Positions 56,151 to 64,000 of a stretch of DNA of 64,000 nucleotides are shown one piece after another (the first letter of the stretch is position 1; the number at the start of each line of letters is the position of its first letter). A program made the translations under genes and the position numbers. Origin of the DNA: Erythrobacter dokdonensis DSW-74. GTDB taxonomy: Bacteria; Pseudomonadota; Alphaproteobacteria; Sphingomonadales; Sphingomonadaceae. The notes beneath the pieces were generated by a model, which did not search any database, was not told the DNA's origin, and worked only from the letters and a program-made list of their open reading frames with translations. The DNA lies in contig NZ_LZYB01000001.1 of NCBI RefSeq assembly GCF_001677335.1, forward strand, positions 1-64,000, given 5' to 3'.

Positions 56151-58127
56151 ATGATCGCCGAAATCGGTCTTGCCGCCCTGTGGCTCGCTGCGGCGCTGGC
56201 GGTGTTGCAGATGGTATCGGGCGCGGCGGCGCTGCGCGCGGGCGAAGGTGCGGTTGATCCGCTGGCGATCTATGCCCGGCCTGCCGCCATCGTGCAGGCC
56301 GTGCTGGCGGTGCTCGCCTTCCTGATGCTGTTGTGGGCCTTCGCGATCACCGATCTTTCGATCAAGCTGGTCGCCACCAATTCCCATTCGATGAAACCGC
56401 TGATCTACAAGCTGACCGGGACCTGGGGCAATCACGAGGGGTCGATGCTGCTGTGGGTGGGCGTGTTGGCGCTGTCGGGCGGGCTGCTGGCAGCGTTTGA
56501 AAAGCGCTTGCCGCAAAACACGATGGGCGCGACGCTGGCGGTGCAGGGCTTCGTTGCGCTCGGCTTCTATGCCTTCCTGCTGTTGTCCTCCAACCCTTTC
56601 GAGCGGCTACCGGTGCCTGCGGTAGAGGGTACGGGGCTCAATCCCCTGCTGCAGGACATCGGCCTCGCGATCCATCCGCCCACGCTTTATGCAGGCTATG
56701 TCGGGCTTTCGGTCGCCTTCAGCCTCGCCATGGGGGCGCTGCTGACGCGTGAGGTCAATCCGAACTTCGCCCGCGTGATGCGCCCCTGGGTGCTGGGCGC
56801 GTGGGTGCTGCTGACGCTGGGGATCACGGCGGGCAGCTACTGGGCCTATTACGAGCTCGGCTGGGGGGGCTGGTGGTTCTGGGACCCGGTCGAGAACGCG
56901 AGCTTCATGCCATGGCTGGCGGCGACCGCGCTGATGCATTCGGTGAGCGTGCTGGCCGCGCGCGATGCGCTTCGGACGTGGACGATCATGCTCGGCGTGC
57001 TGGCCTTTTCGATGTCGATGCTCGGCACCTTCCTCGTGCGCTCGGGCGTGCTCACCAGCGTCCATGCCTTTGCCGTCGATCCGGAACGCGGCAGCTTCAT
57101 CCTGGCGCTACTGGGGCTCTACATCGGCGGGGCCTTCACGATCTTTGCCCTGCGTGCCGGGGCAGTGGCCGAGGGCAAGCGCTTTGCCGCCGTCAGCCGC
57201 GAGGGCGCGCTGGTGTTCAACAACGTGATGCTTTCCGCGATCCTTGCGATCGTGCTGCTCGGCACGCTCTACCCGCTGCTGACCGAGGCCTTCAATGTGC
57301 GCGTCAGCGTCGGTCCGCCCTATTTCAATCCGGCTAGCGCGATCTTCGCGGTGCCGATGTTTCTCGTCATGGCGGTCGGCCCGATCCTGCGCTGGAAGGA
57401 CGACAAGCCGGCACGCATCCAGTTCGAGGTGATGCTGGTCGCCGCGCTGCTGATCGGCGTGATCGCGGCGGTGTCCTTCTTCGGCAGCTTCCCCTTCCTG
57501 CCGCTGCTCGGCCTTGGCCTTGCCGCCGCGCTGGCGGTGGCTGCGATCCTGCCGCTGCGCGGGCGCAAGCTGACCCGCGTGCCGGTGGCGACATGGGGCA
57601 TGGTCATTGCCCATTTCGGGGTCGCGGTCTCGCTGTTCGGCATGGCCTGCGAGGGCGCCTTCACCGAGGAGCGCCTCGCGGCCGTAGCGCCGGGCGGGAC
57701 CGAACAGGTTGGCGATTTCAGCGTCACGCTCGAAAGCGTAACGCCGGTTGCCGGGCCGAACTGGACAGCGCTCGAGGCGCGTCTGGCGGTGAGTCAGAAT
57801 GGCGGTGCGCCGGTCATCCTCGCTCCGCAGGCGCGCAATTTCTGGTCGCCTCCGCAGGCCACGAGCGAAAGCGCGCTGCTGACCCGCTGGGACGGGCAGC
57901 TCTATGCCGTTATCGGCAATCAGGCCGAGGACGGGCGCTGGCAGATCCGCGTCTGGTGGAAGCCCTTTGTCACCTTCATCTGGTATGGCGGGCTGCTGAT
58001 CGCATTGGGCGGTGTGCTGGCGATTGCGGGCCGGGTGCGGGTCGATGTGAAGCGCCGCAGCGCTGTCGCCAAGGCCGACGCGCGCCGCGCCGATCTCGAA
58101 GCGCTCGAAGCGCAGCCGGCGGAGTAG
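56151..58127 (+). CDS. ccmF: Cytochrome c heme lyase subunit CcmF
   Basis: This large polytopic protein attaches heme to apocytochrome c with CcmH. The 658 residues hold about 14-15 membrane helices, the WWD-type heme motif GGWWFWDPVENASFMPW near 238-255, and conserved periplasmic histidines such as TNSHSMKP, LAIHPPTLY and SVLTSVHAF. Confidence 0.96.
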   Translation: MIAEIGLAALWLAAALAVLQMVSGAAALRAGEGAVDPLAIYARPAAIVQAVLAVLAFLMLLWAFAITDLSIKLVATNSHSMKPLIYKLTGTWGNHEGSMLLWVGVLALSGGLLAAFEKRLPQNTMGATLAVQGFVALGFYAFLLLSSNPFERLPVPAVEGTGLNPLLQDIGLAIHPPTLYAGYVGLSVAFSLAMGALLTREVNPNFARVMRPWVLGAWVLLTLGITAGSYWAYYELGWGGWWFWDPVENASFMPWLAATALMHSVSVLAARDALRTWTIMLGVLAFSMSMLGTFLVRSGVLTSVHAFAVDPERGSFILALLGLYIGGAFTIFALRAGAVAEGKRFAAVSREGALVFNNVMLSAILAIVLLGTLYPLLTEAFNVRVSVGPPYFNPASAIFAVPMFLVMAVGPILRWKDDKPARIQFEVMLVAALLIGVIAAVSFFGSFPFLPLLGLGLAAALAVAAILPLRGRKLTRVPVATWGMVIAHFGVAVSLFGMACEGAFTEERLAAVAPGGTEQVGDFSVTLESVTPVAGPNWTALEARLAVSQNGGAPVILAPQARNFWSPPQATSESALLTRWDGQLYAVIGNQAEDGRWQIRVWWKPFVTFIWYGGLLIALGGVLAIAGRVRVDVKRRSAVAKADARRADLEALEAQPAE

Positions 58128-58134
58128 GCCCGCC

Positions 58135-58665
58135 ATGAAGACCCGTCTCTGGCTGTGGGTGCCTCTGGCCCTGTTCGCCTTCTTCGCGGGACTGGCCGGC
58201 TATATGCTGACCCAACCCAAGGACCAGTTCGTCGAAAGCACGATGATCGGCGAACCGCTGCCCGATTTTGCGCTTGATCCGGCCTTCGGCGGCCTGCCTG
58301 GCGCGGCCAAGGCAGACTTCGCCGGGGGCAGACCACGCTTGCTCAACATCTGGGCAAGCTGGTGCCTGCCCTGCATCGCGGAGGCGCCGCAGCTTGAGGC
58401 GCTCAAGGCGCAAGGGGTCGAGATCATCGGCATCGCCATTCGCGACCGGCCCGAAGATGTCGCCCGCTTTCTCGCCCGCTACGGCAATCCCTATACCCGC
58501 ATCGGCAGCGACCGCATTTCCGAGGTGCAGCTGGCGATCGGTTCGTCGGGCGTGCCGGAAACCTTCGTGATCGATGGCGAGGGTGTGATCCGCTACCAGC
58601 ATATCGGCGATATCCGCGCAGACGACGTGGCGGTACTGCTCGCCGAGTTGGAGAAGGCGAAATGA
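58135..58665 (+). CDS. ccmG: Thiol:disulfide interchange protein CcmG/DsbE
   Basis: This membrane-anchored periplasmic thioredoxin reduces apocytochrome or CcmH. The 176 residues have one N-terminal helix (5-25) and the active site WASWCLPC (Cys77, Cys80). The cis-proline is in SSGVPETFVID. Its stop overlaps ccmH. Confidence 0.95.
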   Translation: MKTRLWLWVPLALFAFFAGLAGYMLTQPKDQFVESTMIGEPLPDFALDPAFGGLPGAAKADFAGGRPRLLNIWASWCLPCIAEAPQLEALKAQGVEIIGIAIRDRPEDVARFLARYGNPYTRIGSDRISEVQLAIGSSGVPETFVIDGEGVIRYQHIGDIRADDVAVLLAELEKAK

Positions 58666-59108
58666 TCCGCTCGGTTCTGGCCCTGCTGCTTACGCTTCTC
58701 GCCCTGCCGGGCGCGGTTCCTGCTCTTGGGCAGGACACCATGCCGCCTGCGCCCTATGCCTATACCCAGCTCGAAGACCCGGCGCTCGAGGCCGAGGCGA
58801 GTGCGTTGATGCACACGCTGCGTTGTCTCAAGTGCCAGTCGCAGAGCATCGCCGATTCCGATGCCCCGATGGCGGGCGACATGCGCCATCAGGTAAGAAG
58901 CCGCATCCTGGCGGGCGAGAGCCCCGACCAGATCCGCGCTTGGTTGGTGGCGCGCTATGGCGACTATGTCAGCTACGAGCCGACGGTCAGCGCCACCACC
59001 TGGCCGCTCTTTGCCATTCCTCTGCTGGTCATCCTGATCGGCGCGGGCGTGCTGCTCCGGCGGCTCGGTCGCCGGCGCGGCGAGACGGGCGCGGAGGCGG
59101 GCGAATGA
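58662..59108 (+). CDS. ccmH: Cytochrome c maturation protein CcmH (CcmL type)
   Basis: This redox-active protein works with CcmG to keep apocytochrome cysteines reduced. The 148 residues have a signal peptide (cleavage near ALGQ), the LRCLKCQSQSIADSDAPMAGDMR motif with Cys55 and Cys58, and a C-terminal membrane helix (about 112-134). It overlaps ccmG by 4 bases. Confidence 0.95.
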   Translation: MIRSVLALLLTLLALPGAVPALGQDTMPPAPYAYTQLEDPALEAEASALMHTLRCLKCQSQSIADSDAPMAGDMRHQVRSRILAGESPDQIRAWLVARYGDYVSYEPTVSATTWPLFAIPLLVILIGAGVLLRRLGRRRGETGAEAGE

Positions 59109-59752
59109 TCGAGGGCTGGCTGGCGATCGGCGCGCTCGCGCTCGCGGCCTTTGCGCTTGCGGCGTTCCTGCTGCGCCTCCCGCGCGAGGGGCTGGCGCTG
59201 TTCGGCGCCGTCCTGATCTTCGGCCTCGCCGGCTATGCTTGGCAGGGCTCTCCCGGACAGCCTGCCTCCCCCAAGCCGCAGCAAGTGCAGGCCTCCACTC
59301 AGGGCGAGGCGATGGTGGAAGGCCGCGCTGCGCTGTTCGACCGCACCCGGCCGCCGCCCGACTACTTGCTGACCTCGGATGCCTTTGCGCGGCGCGGGCG
59401 TTTCGGCGATGCGGCCGGCCTGCTGCGCAAAGGGCTGGAGGAGAATCCCGAACACGTGGAGGGCTGGCTGGCGCTTGGCCTCGCGCTGGTCGGTCATGCC
59501 GACGGCTTCGTGACGCCGGCTGCGGTTCAGGCCTTCGGGCGCGCCAAGGCGCTTAAACCCGACAATCCGGGAGCGGAGTATTTCCTCGGCTCGGCCTATC
59601 TCCAGAGCGGCGAAATTGTCGCGGCGCGCAATGTCTGGGCGGGGCTGCTTGCGAATACGCCCGCAGATGCCCCTTGGCGCGAGGGGCTGGAGGCGGATGT
59701 TGCCCGGCTCGACGACATGATCGCGCGCGCGCCGATGCTTCAGGGACAGTGA
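59105..59752 (+). CDS. ccmI: CcmI-type TPR protein
   Basis: The 215-residue protein starts with two membrane helices (about 5-24 and 29-46) and carries TPR repeats (about 85-190, YLLTSDAFARRGRFGDAAGLLRKGLEENPEHVEGWLALG). CcmI holds apocytochrome c for the heme lyase. It overlaps ccmH (ATGA) and closes the ccmCDEFGHI string. The TPR part is shorter than E. coli's. Confidence 0.85.
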   Translation: MIEGWLAIGALALAAFALAAFLLRLPREGLALFGAVLIFGLAGYAWQGSPGQPASPKPQQVQASTQGEAMVEGRAALFDRTRPPPDYLLTSDAFARRGRFGDAAGLLRKGLEENPEHVEGWLALGLALVGHADGFVTPAAVQAFGRAKALKPDNPGAEYFLGSAYLQSGEIVAARNVWAGLLANTPADAPWREGLEADVARLDDMIARAPMLQGQ

Positions 59753-59889
59753 ACCGCCTGTGTCTTGTACGTATCGACCTCCTGCGCCGTGTTGCAGGTG
59801 CGAACGGACAGTGCTAGGCGCGCCGCCTCACCTGCCGGAGTCGCACCGGCGAGATGGGCAGTACCGGCCAGACGGGAAATCCGCTTGAG
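59753..59889 (+). promoter_or_regulatory. Kup leader with GC-rich hairpins
   Basis: The segment before kup contains a hairpin (GCCGG 59834-59838 with CCGGC 59846-59850) that can extend with a CTG/CAG outer pairing. Ribosome binding is weak (no GGAGG). It could be a structured leader; no known riboswitch class was matched. Confidence 0.25.
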
Positions 59890-61812
59890 ATGAACGATAC
59901 CGCAGCGCCTGCCCATCAGCCGCCTCCCGGCGGCAAGAGCCACAGTGCATCCAAGGCCGCGCTTGCCGTGGGCGCGATCGGGATCGTGTTCGGCGACATC
60001 GGTACCAGCCCGCTCTACGCCTTCCGCGAGACCTTTGCCGGCGCCCATCCGCTGGCGCTCGACAATGCGCATGTGCTGGGCGTGGTCAGCCTGATCTTCT
60101 GGTCGATGACGCTGGTCGTCTCGATCCAGTATGTCACCATCCTGATGCGCGCCGACAACAAGGGGCAGGGCGGATCGCTGGCGCTGGTGGCGCTCATTTC
60201 GCGCAGCATCTCGCAGTCGAAATATGGCTGGATGGCGGTGCTGCTGGGCGTGTTTGCCACAAGCCTGTTCTACGGGGACAGCATGATCACCCCGGCCATC
60301 TCGGTGCTTTCGGCGGTCGAGGGGTTGCGCGTGGTCGATACCCGCTTCGAGCGCTTCGTGATCCCGATCGCGCTTGTGCTGCTGGTGTTCCTGTTCGTCA
60401 TCCAGAAGCGCGGCACTGCCAAGGTCGGCGCGCTGTTCGCGCCGGTGATGATCGTCTACTTCTCGGTGATCGCGGCACTTGGCACATGGCAGATCGTCCA
60501 GACCCCTGCGATCCTCTGGGCATTGAACCCCTGGCACGCGATCAATTTCTTCATCCTCGACGGTTGGCTCGCTTTCCTCGCGCTGGGCAGCGTGGTGCTG
60601 GCGGTCACGGGGTCGGAGGCGCTCTATTCCGACATGGGCCATTTCGGGCGCGGGCCGATGCGCCTGTCTTGGTTCGGCTTTGTCATGCCCTGCCTGCTCC
60701 TCAACTATTTCGGGCAGGGAGCGATGATCATCGGCTTGCCGCCCGAACAGGCTGCGCAGGCGATCCTCAATCCGTTCTTCTTCCTCGCCGCCGAGGAATG
60801 GCGCCTGCCGCTGGTGCTGCTGGCCACGGTGGCGACCTTCATCGCCAGCCAGGCGGTGATTTCGGGCGCTTTCTCGATTACCCATCAGGCGATCCAGATG
60901 GGCTATATCCCCCGCCTCAATATCCGCCACACCTCCGAGACGGAAGGCGGGCAGATCTACATCCCGGTGGTCAACTGGGCGCTGATGGTCGCAGTGATCG
61001 TGCTGGTTCTGACCTTCCAGACCTCGTCCAACCTTGCCAATGCCTATGGTATCGCGGTGACCGGGGCGGTGACGATCGACACCCTGTTGATGGCGGTGCT
61101 GCTGGTAGGCGTCTGGAAATGGCGCTGGTGGTATGCGGCGCCGGTCGTGCTGCTGTTCCTGATTGTCGACGGTGCCTATTTTGCCGCCAACCTCACCAAG
61201 GTTGCCGCCGGAGGCTGGTTCCCGCTGGTCGTGGGCCTCGTTGCCTTCACCCTGCTCACCACCTGGGCGCGCGGGCGCAAGCTGATGCGCGAGCGGATGA
61301 GCGAAAGCGCGCTGCCGCTGGAAATCTTCGCCAAGTCGGCCAAGAATTCCGCCGTGCGCGTGCCCGGCACGGCGATCTTCATGGCATCGAGCACGGCGGG
61401 CGTGCCGAGCGCGCTGCTGCACAACATCAAGCACAACAAGGTGCTGCACGAACGCGTGGTGATCCTCACCATCAACATCGTCGATGAACCCTATGTCGAT
61501 CCCGAGGCGCGCTGCACGATGACCGATCTGGGCGACGGGTTCTACCGTTCGGTGCTGAATTACGGGTTCATGGAGGAAACCGACGTGCCGCTCGGCCTCA
61601 AGAAGATGCAGCGCTGCGGCGGCGAATTCGACATGATGCACACCAGCTTTTTCCTGTCCCGCCAGACCCTGCTGCCTTCGGAAAAGCCGGCGATGCCGCT
61701 GTGGCGCGAGAAGATCTTCGCGTGGCTGCTGAGGAATTCGGCGAGCGCGATGGACTTCTTCAAGCTCCCCACCAACCGTGTGGTGGAGCTGGGGAGTCAG
61801 GTGGAGATTTAG
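59890..61812 (+). CDS. kup: Potassium transporter Kup
   Basis: This K+/H+ symporter has about 12 membrane helices, 640 residues. The family start motif [21 protein letters not shown] is at about 26-46, with the NPWHAINFF and [13 protein letters not shown] segments typical of KUP. The cytoplasmic C-terminal domain begins near 455. The ATG at 59890 is used because the family begins close to this point. Confidence 0.96.
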   Translation: MNDTAAPAHQPPPGGKSHSASKAALAVGAIGIVFGDIGTSPLYAFRETFAGAHPLALDNAHVLGVVSLIFWSMTLVVSIQYVTILMRADNKGQGGSLALVALISRSISQSKYGWMAVLLGVFATSLFYGDSMITPAISVLSAVEGLRVVDTRFERFVIPIALVLLVFLFVIQKRGTAKVGALFAPVMIVYFSVIAALGTWQIVQTPAILWALNPWHAINFFILDGWLAFLALGSVVLAVTGSEALYSDMGHFGRGPMRLSWFGFVMPCLLLNYFGQGAMIIGLPPEQAAQAILNPFFFLAAEEWRLPLVLLATVATFIASQAVISGAFSITHQAIQMGYIPRLNIRHTSETEGGQIYIPVVNWALMVAVIVLVLTFQTSSNLANAYGIAVTGAVTIDTLLMAVLLVGVWKWRWWYAAPVVLLFLIVDGAYFAANLTKVAAGGWFPLVVGLVAFTLLTTWARGRKLMRERMSESALPLEIFAKSAKNSAVRVPGTAIFMASSTAGVPSALLHNIKHNKVLHERVVILTINIVDEPYVDPEARCTMTDLGDGFYRSVLNYGFMEETDVPLGLKKMQRCGGEFDMMHTSFFLSRQTLLPSEKPAMPLWREKIFAWLLRNSASAMDFFKLPTNRVVELGSQVEI

Positions 61813-61858
61813 GCGCTTTAGGAGCGACTTAATAGCTTTGCCCTACAGCCGCCGGGCT

Positions 61859-62269
61859 ATGAAGAACGTGGCCTTCCGATTGCTGCTCGTGCTGGGCTGG
61901 ACAGCGGTGTTGCCGCTGCTGGGCTATCCGATCTTCGGAATTCTGACGATCATCCCATTGTTTGGCTTGTTCCTCGGTTTCGGATTGTTGCCCTTCATCT
62001 ATACGGCGGGAGCAGCTCCTGCCTTCGTGACGGCGGCAGGCTTTGAGTTCGTCTTCCGGCATTGGGGATCGAGGCGCAGCCTCGCGGCGACGGTCGCCTT
62101 GGGTGCCACCGCTTCGGTTCTGTGGATGGGCGGACTCCTTTTCTTCGAACGAGCGGAGTTTGGGCTCGGTGCCAATTACGTGACTTTAGCGCTGGCAATA
62201 GCTGGAGCCTTGCCTGCCGCGCTTATGCCACTCACCCGCTTCGCGAAGGATCGCAGGACCTGGCGCTAA
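61859..62269 (+). CDS. Small four-helix membrane protein of unknown function
   Basis: The 136-residue protein shows about four hydrophobic helices (4-25, 26-55, 70-92, 105-122) and a basic tail RFAKDRRTWR. I recognise no family. It lies 46 bases downstream of kup and converges on yciB, overlapping its end by 4 bases. The coding frame is supported by length and hydrophobic pattern only. Confidence 0.6.
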   Translation: MKNVAFRLLLVLGWTAVLPLLGYPIFGILTIIPLFGLFLGFGLLPFIYTAGAAPAFVTAAGFEFVFRHWGSRRSLAATVALGATASVLWMGGLLFFERAEFGLGANYVTLALAIAGALPAALMPLTRFAKDRRTWR

Positions 62270-62916
62270 CTCCCCGTCGGCGGCTCGTTCTTGAGCGGCT
62301 CGTCGCGCTCTTCAAAGCTGAGCCCGTGCTTCAGCAGCATCGGGATCTGGCTGAAGGTGAACAGGAAGGTCAGCGGCAGAAACACCCAGAACTTGGCCCA
62401 TAGCCAGCCTTCGAAATCGAGCTGGGCCCGAAGTATCTCGTTCAGCCCGGCAAGGCACAGGAAGAACACGCCCCAGTTGCGCGACAGCTTGAGCCAGCCC
62501 GCGTCCGAGAGGCCTTCGAAAGCGGCTTCGAGCAGGATCCTGAGCAGCGCCTTGCCGGCGAAGAACCCGCCGAGCAAAGCGACGCCGAAAGTCGCATAGA
62601 TGATGGTTGGCTTGATCTGCACGAAGGTCGGATCGCCGAAGAAGATGGTAAGGCTGCCGAAGCCGACGATCAGCGCAGTCGAGAACCACAGCATCGGCGA
62701 AACCTTGCCCAGCCGCCATTTGGAGAATACCAGCGCGGCCACCGCGGCGACCATGAAGGCACCGGTGCCATATGTGATGGCAATGAGCTCGCCCCCGGCG
62801 CTTGTCTCTTCCGGCGACATCCAGCGGTAGACGCCGAGGAATACCAGCAGCGGGCCGTAATCGACCGCGACGTTGAGCCAGCTCGAGGCGGCTTTCTTGC
62901 CTTCGCTCTCGCTCAT
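62266..62916 (-). CDS. Inner membrane protein YciB/septation protein A family
   Basis: This 216-residue polytopic protein of the YciB/IspZ family has about six helices, with VDYGPLLVFLGVYRW and the KPTIIY and NEILRAQLDFEGWLWAKFWVFLPLTFLF segments. The family is needed for normal cell envelope synthesis and division. The ATG at 62916 overlaps the ftsY stop (TGATG), so translation is coupled. Confidence 0.92.
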   Translation of the reverse strand: MSESEGKKAASSWLNVAVDYGPLLVFLGVYRWMSPEETSAGGELIAITYGTGAFMVAAVAALVFSKWRLGKVSPMLWFSTALIVGFGSLTIFFGDPTFVQIKPTIIYATFGVALLGGFFAGKALLRILLEAAFEGLSDAGWLKLSRNWGVFFLCLAGLNEILRAQLDFEGWLWAKFWVFLPLTFLFTFSQIPMLLKHGLSFEERDEPLKNEPPTGS

Positions 62917-63839
62917 CACGCCACCCCCGCGATCACGCGGGCTACCAGATCGGGGTCGAAGGGCCTGAGGTCTTCCATCTTCTCGCCGACGCCGATGGCG
63001 TGGATGGGCAGACCATATTGTTCCGCTGCCGCCACCAGCACGCCGCCGCGCGCGGTGCCGTCGAGCTTGGTCATGATGAGGCCGGTTACGCCCGCCACCT
63101 CCTTGAACACGTCGATCTGCGACAGCGCGTTCTGGCCGTTGGTTGCATCCAGCACCAGCACCACATCATGCGGCGCTTCGGGGTTGAGCCGGCCGAGAAC
63201 GCGGCGGATTTTCGCCAGCTCCTCCATCAGCTCCTTCTTGTTCTGGAGGCGGCCTGCCGTGTCGACGATAAGCGCGTCGATCCCGGTGTCGGTCGCCTGT
63301 TTTACGGCATCGAACACGATCGCTGCCGGATCGCCGCCTTCCGGCCCGCGCACGATGTCGACACCGATGCGTTCCGCCCAGGTCGCCAGCTGACCGATGG
63401 CCGCAGCGCGGAAGGTATCGCCGGCCGCCAGCAGCACGCCGTAGTCATCCTCCTGGAACAGGTGGGCGAGCTTGGCGATGGTGGTGGTCTTGCCGCTTCC
63501 GTTGACCCCGATCACGAGGATCACCTGCGGGCGCGGGAAGGCGGTGATTTCTAGCGGCTTGGCGACGGGGCGCAGGATCGCGGCGATTTCCTCGGCCACG
63601 GCCTCTTTCAGTTCGCGTGCGGTGATTTCGAGGCCGAAGCGCTTGTCCGACAGCCGTGCGCGGATGCGCGCTGCCGCCGAGGGGCCGAGGTCGGACATGA
63701 TCAGCGCGTCCTCGACCTCGTCCAAGGTCGCATCGTCGAGCTTCGCCGTGCCGCCTACACCCGCAAGGTTCGCGGTGAGGCGTTCGGAGGTCTTGGCGAA
63801 GCCGCCGAAGATGCGCTGGGTCCAGCTGGTTTCACTCAT
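62916..63839 (-). CDS. ftsY: Signal recognition particle receptor FtsY
   Basis: This GTPase receptor for the SRP at the inner membrane has 307 residues. It shows the N domain (about 1-95), G1 GVNGSGKTTTIAKL (about 111-124), VDTAGRLQNKKELM and TKLDGTARGG. It lacks the long acidic N-terminal domain of E. coli FtsY. The SRP RNA it works with is encoded at 22120. Its start overlaps the mtaB stop. Confidence 0.97.
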   Translation of the reverse strand: MSETSWTQRIFGGFAKTSERLTANLAGVGGTAKLDDATLDEVEDALIMSDLGPSAAARIRARLSDKRFGLEITARELKEAVAEEIAAILRPVAKPLEITAFPRPQVILVIGVNGSGKTTTIAKLAHLFQEDDYGVLLAAGDTFRAAAIGQLATWAERIGVDIVRGPEGGDPAAIVFDAVKQATDTGIDALIVDTAGRLQNKKELMEELAKIRRVLGRLNPEAPHDVVLVLDATNGQNALSQIDVFKEVAGVTGLIMTKLDGTARGGVLVAAAEQYGLPIHAIGVGEKMEDLRPFDPDLVARVIAGVA

Positions 63840-64000
63840 GCGAGCAGGCCCTCCCTGGCCTCGCGGATCGTCACGTCAATGATCGCCCCCGCCGAAACCC
63901 CTTCCGGCAGGGCGACGCGAGCGTAATTCGGGGCATAGCCGGTGCCGTCGCGTTCGACGAGGACAGGCAGGCTTTCCCCCACAAGGCTCTGGAGCCAGGC
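63836..64000 (-). CDS. mtaB: MtaB-type tRNA methylthiotransferase, C-terminal end
   Basis: Only the last 54 residues are inside the window: AWLQSLVGESLPVLVERDGT, then GYAPNYARVALPEG. This is the TRAM RNA-binding domain typical of tRNA (t6A37) methylthiotransferases, radical SAM enzymes that modify adenosine 37. The stop overlaps the ftsY start (ATGA), giving the operon mtaB-ftsY-yciB. Confidence 0.75.
   Translation of the reverse strand, partial: AWLQSLVGESLPVLVERDGTGYAPNYARVALPEGVSAGAIIDVTIREAREGLLA

Noticed and set aside
59740..61641. 633-codon open frame on the minus strand across kup
   Set aside because: The translation is extremely His/Arg/Asp-rich without any domain; kup on the other strand is certain.

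Overview
The window is G+C-rich DNA with tightly packed, often overlapping genes. It reads as a chromosomal segment of an alphaproteobacterium of the order Sphingomonadales, most probably Erythrobacteraceae. The grounds are beta-carotene ketolase and hydroxylase genes (crtW-crtZ), a DUF6456-type protein, alphaproteobacterial secretion and cytochrome c maturation clusters, and a bamA-skp-fabZ string without the lpxD/lpxA genes that many Gram-negatives keep there. That last point fits sphingomonads, which use glycosphingolipids instead of LPS. The lineage call is inference; no 16S gene is present.

Layout. 1-7.1 kb: end of an autotransporter, crtWZ, tRNA-Pro, yajC-secD-secF. 7.1-12.6 kb: a glycosyltransferase, an XRE regulator divergent from a DUF6456 protein, an ABC-F ATPase, a SIMPL protein. 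12.2-17.8 kb: signalling block (PepSY protein, response regulator, histidine kinase, ECF sigma factor, putative anti-sigma, two exported proteins). 17.8-30.7 kb: chorismate mutase, polyprenyl synthase, hrpB, complex I accessory subunit, SRP RNA, dnaX-ybaB, lon, HU, a lipoprotein, rlmB. 30.8-36.5 kb: tRNA-Tyr, a truncated tyrosine recombinase and a dabB-dabA inorganic-carbon uptake operon with a divergent LysR gene; this is the clearest accessory region. 36.6-39.5 kb: a KAS III enzyme and the phosphatidylserine/phosphatidylethanolamine pair psd-pssA. 39.4-39.7 kb: a small membrane-protein gene behind two LexA-type boxes. 39.9-52.2 kb: rpsB-tsf-(membrane protein)-pyrH-frr-uppS-cdsA-dxr-rseP-bamA-skp-fabZ-rpmE. 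52.2-53.5 kb: a prolyl-hydroxylase-like gene coupled to a DksA-type gene, and tRNA-His. 53.5-59.8 kb: a Leu/Val-type dehydrogenase and ccmCDEFGHI. 59.9-64 kb: kup, a membrane protein and the minus-strand operon mtaB-ftsY-yciB.

How it fits together: most of the window is housekeeping for envelope building (Sec, Bam, isoprenoids, phospholipids), translation and cytochrome c assembly. The best candidates for undescribed biology are the predicted SOS-controlled small membrane protein at 39394-39657, the DAB operon beside an integration scar, an 11-bp helical-period repeat array inside an ABC-F gene, and a Skp-family protein carrying an EF-hand-like loop. No CRISPR array, complete insertion sequence, intact prophage or rRNA operon was seen.
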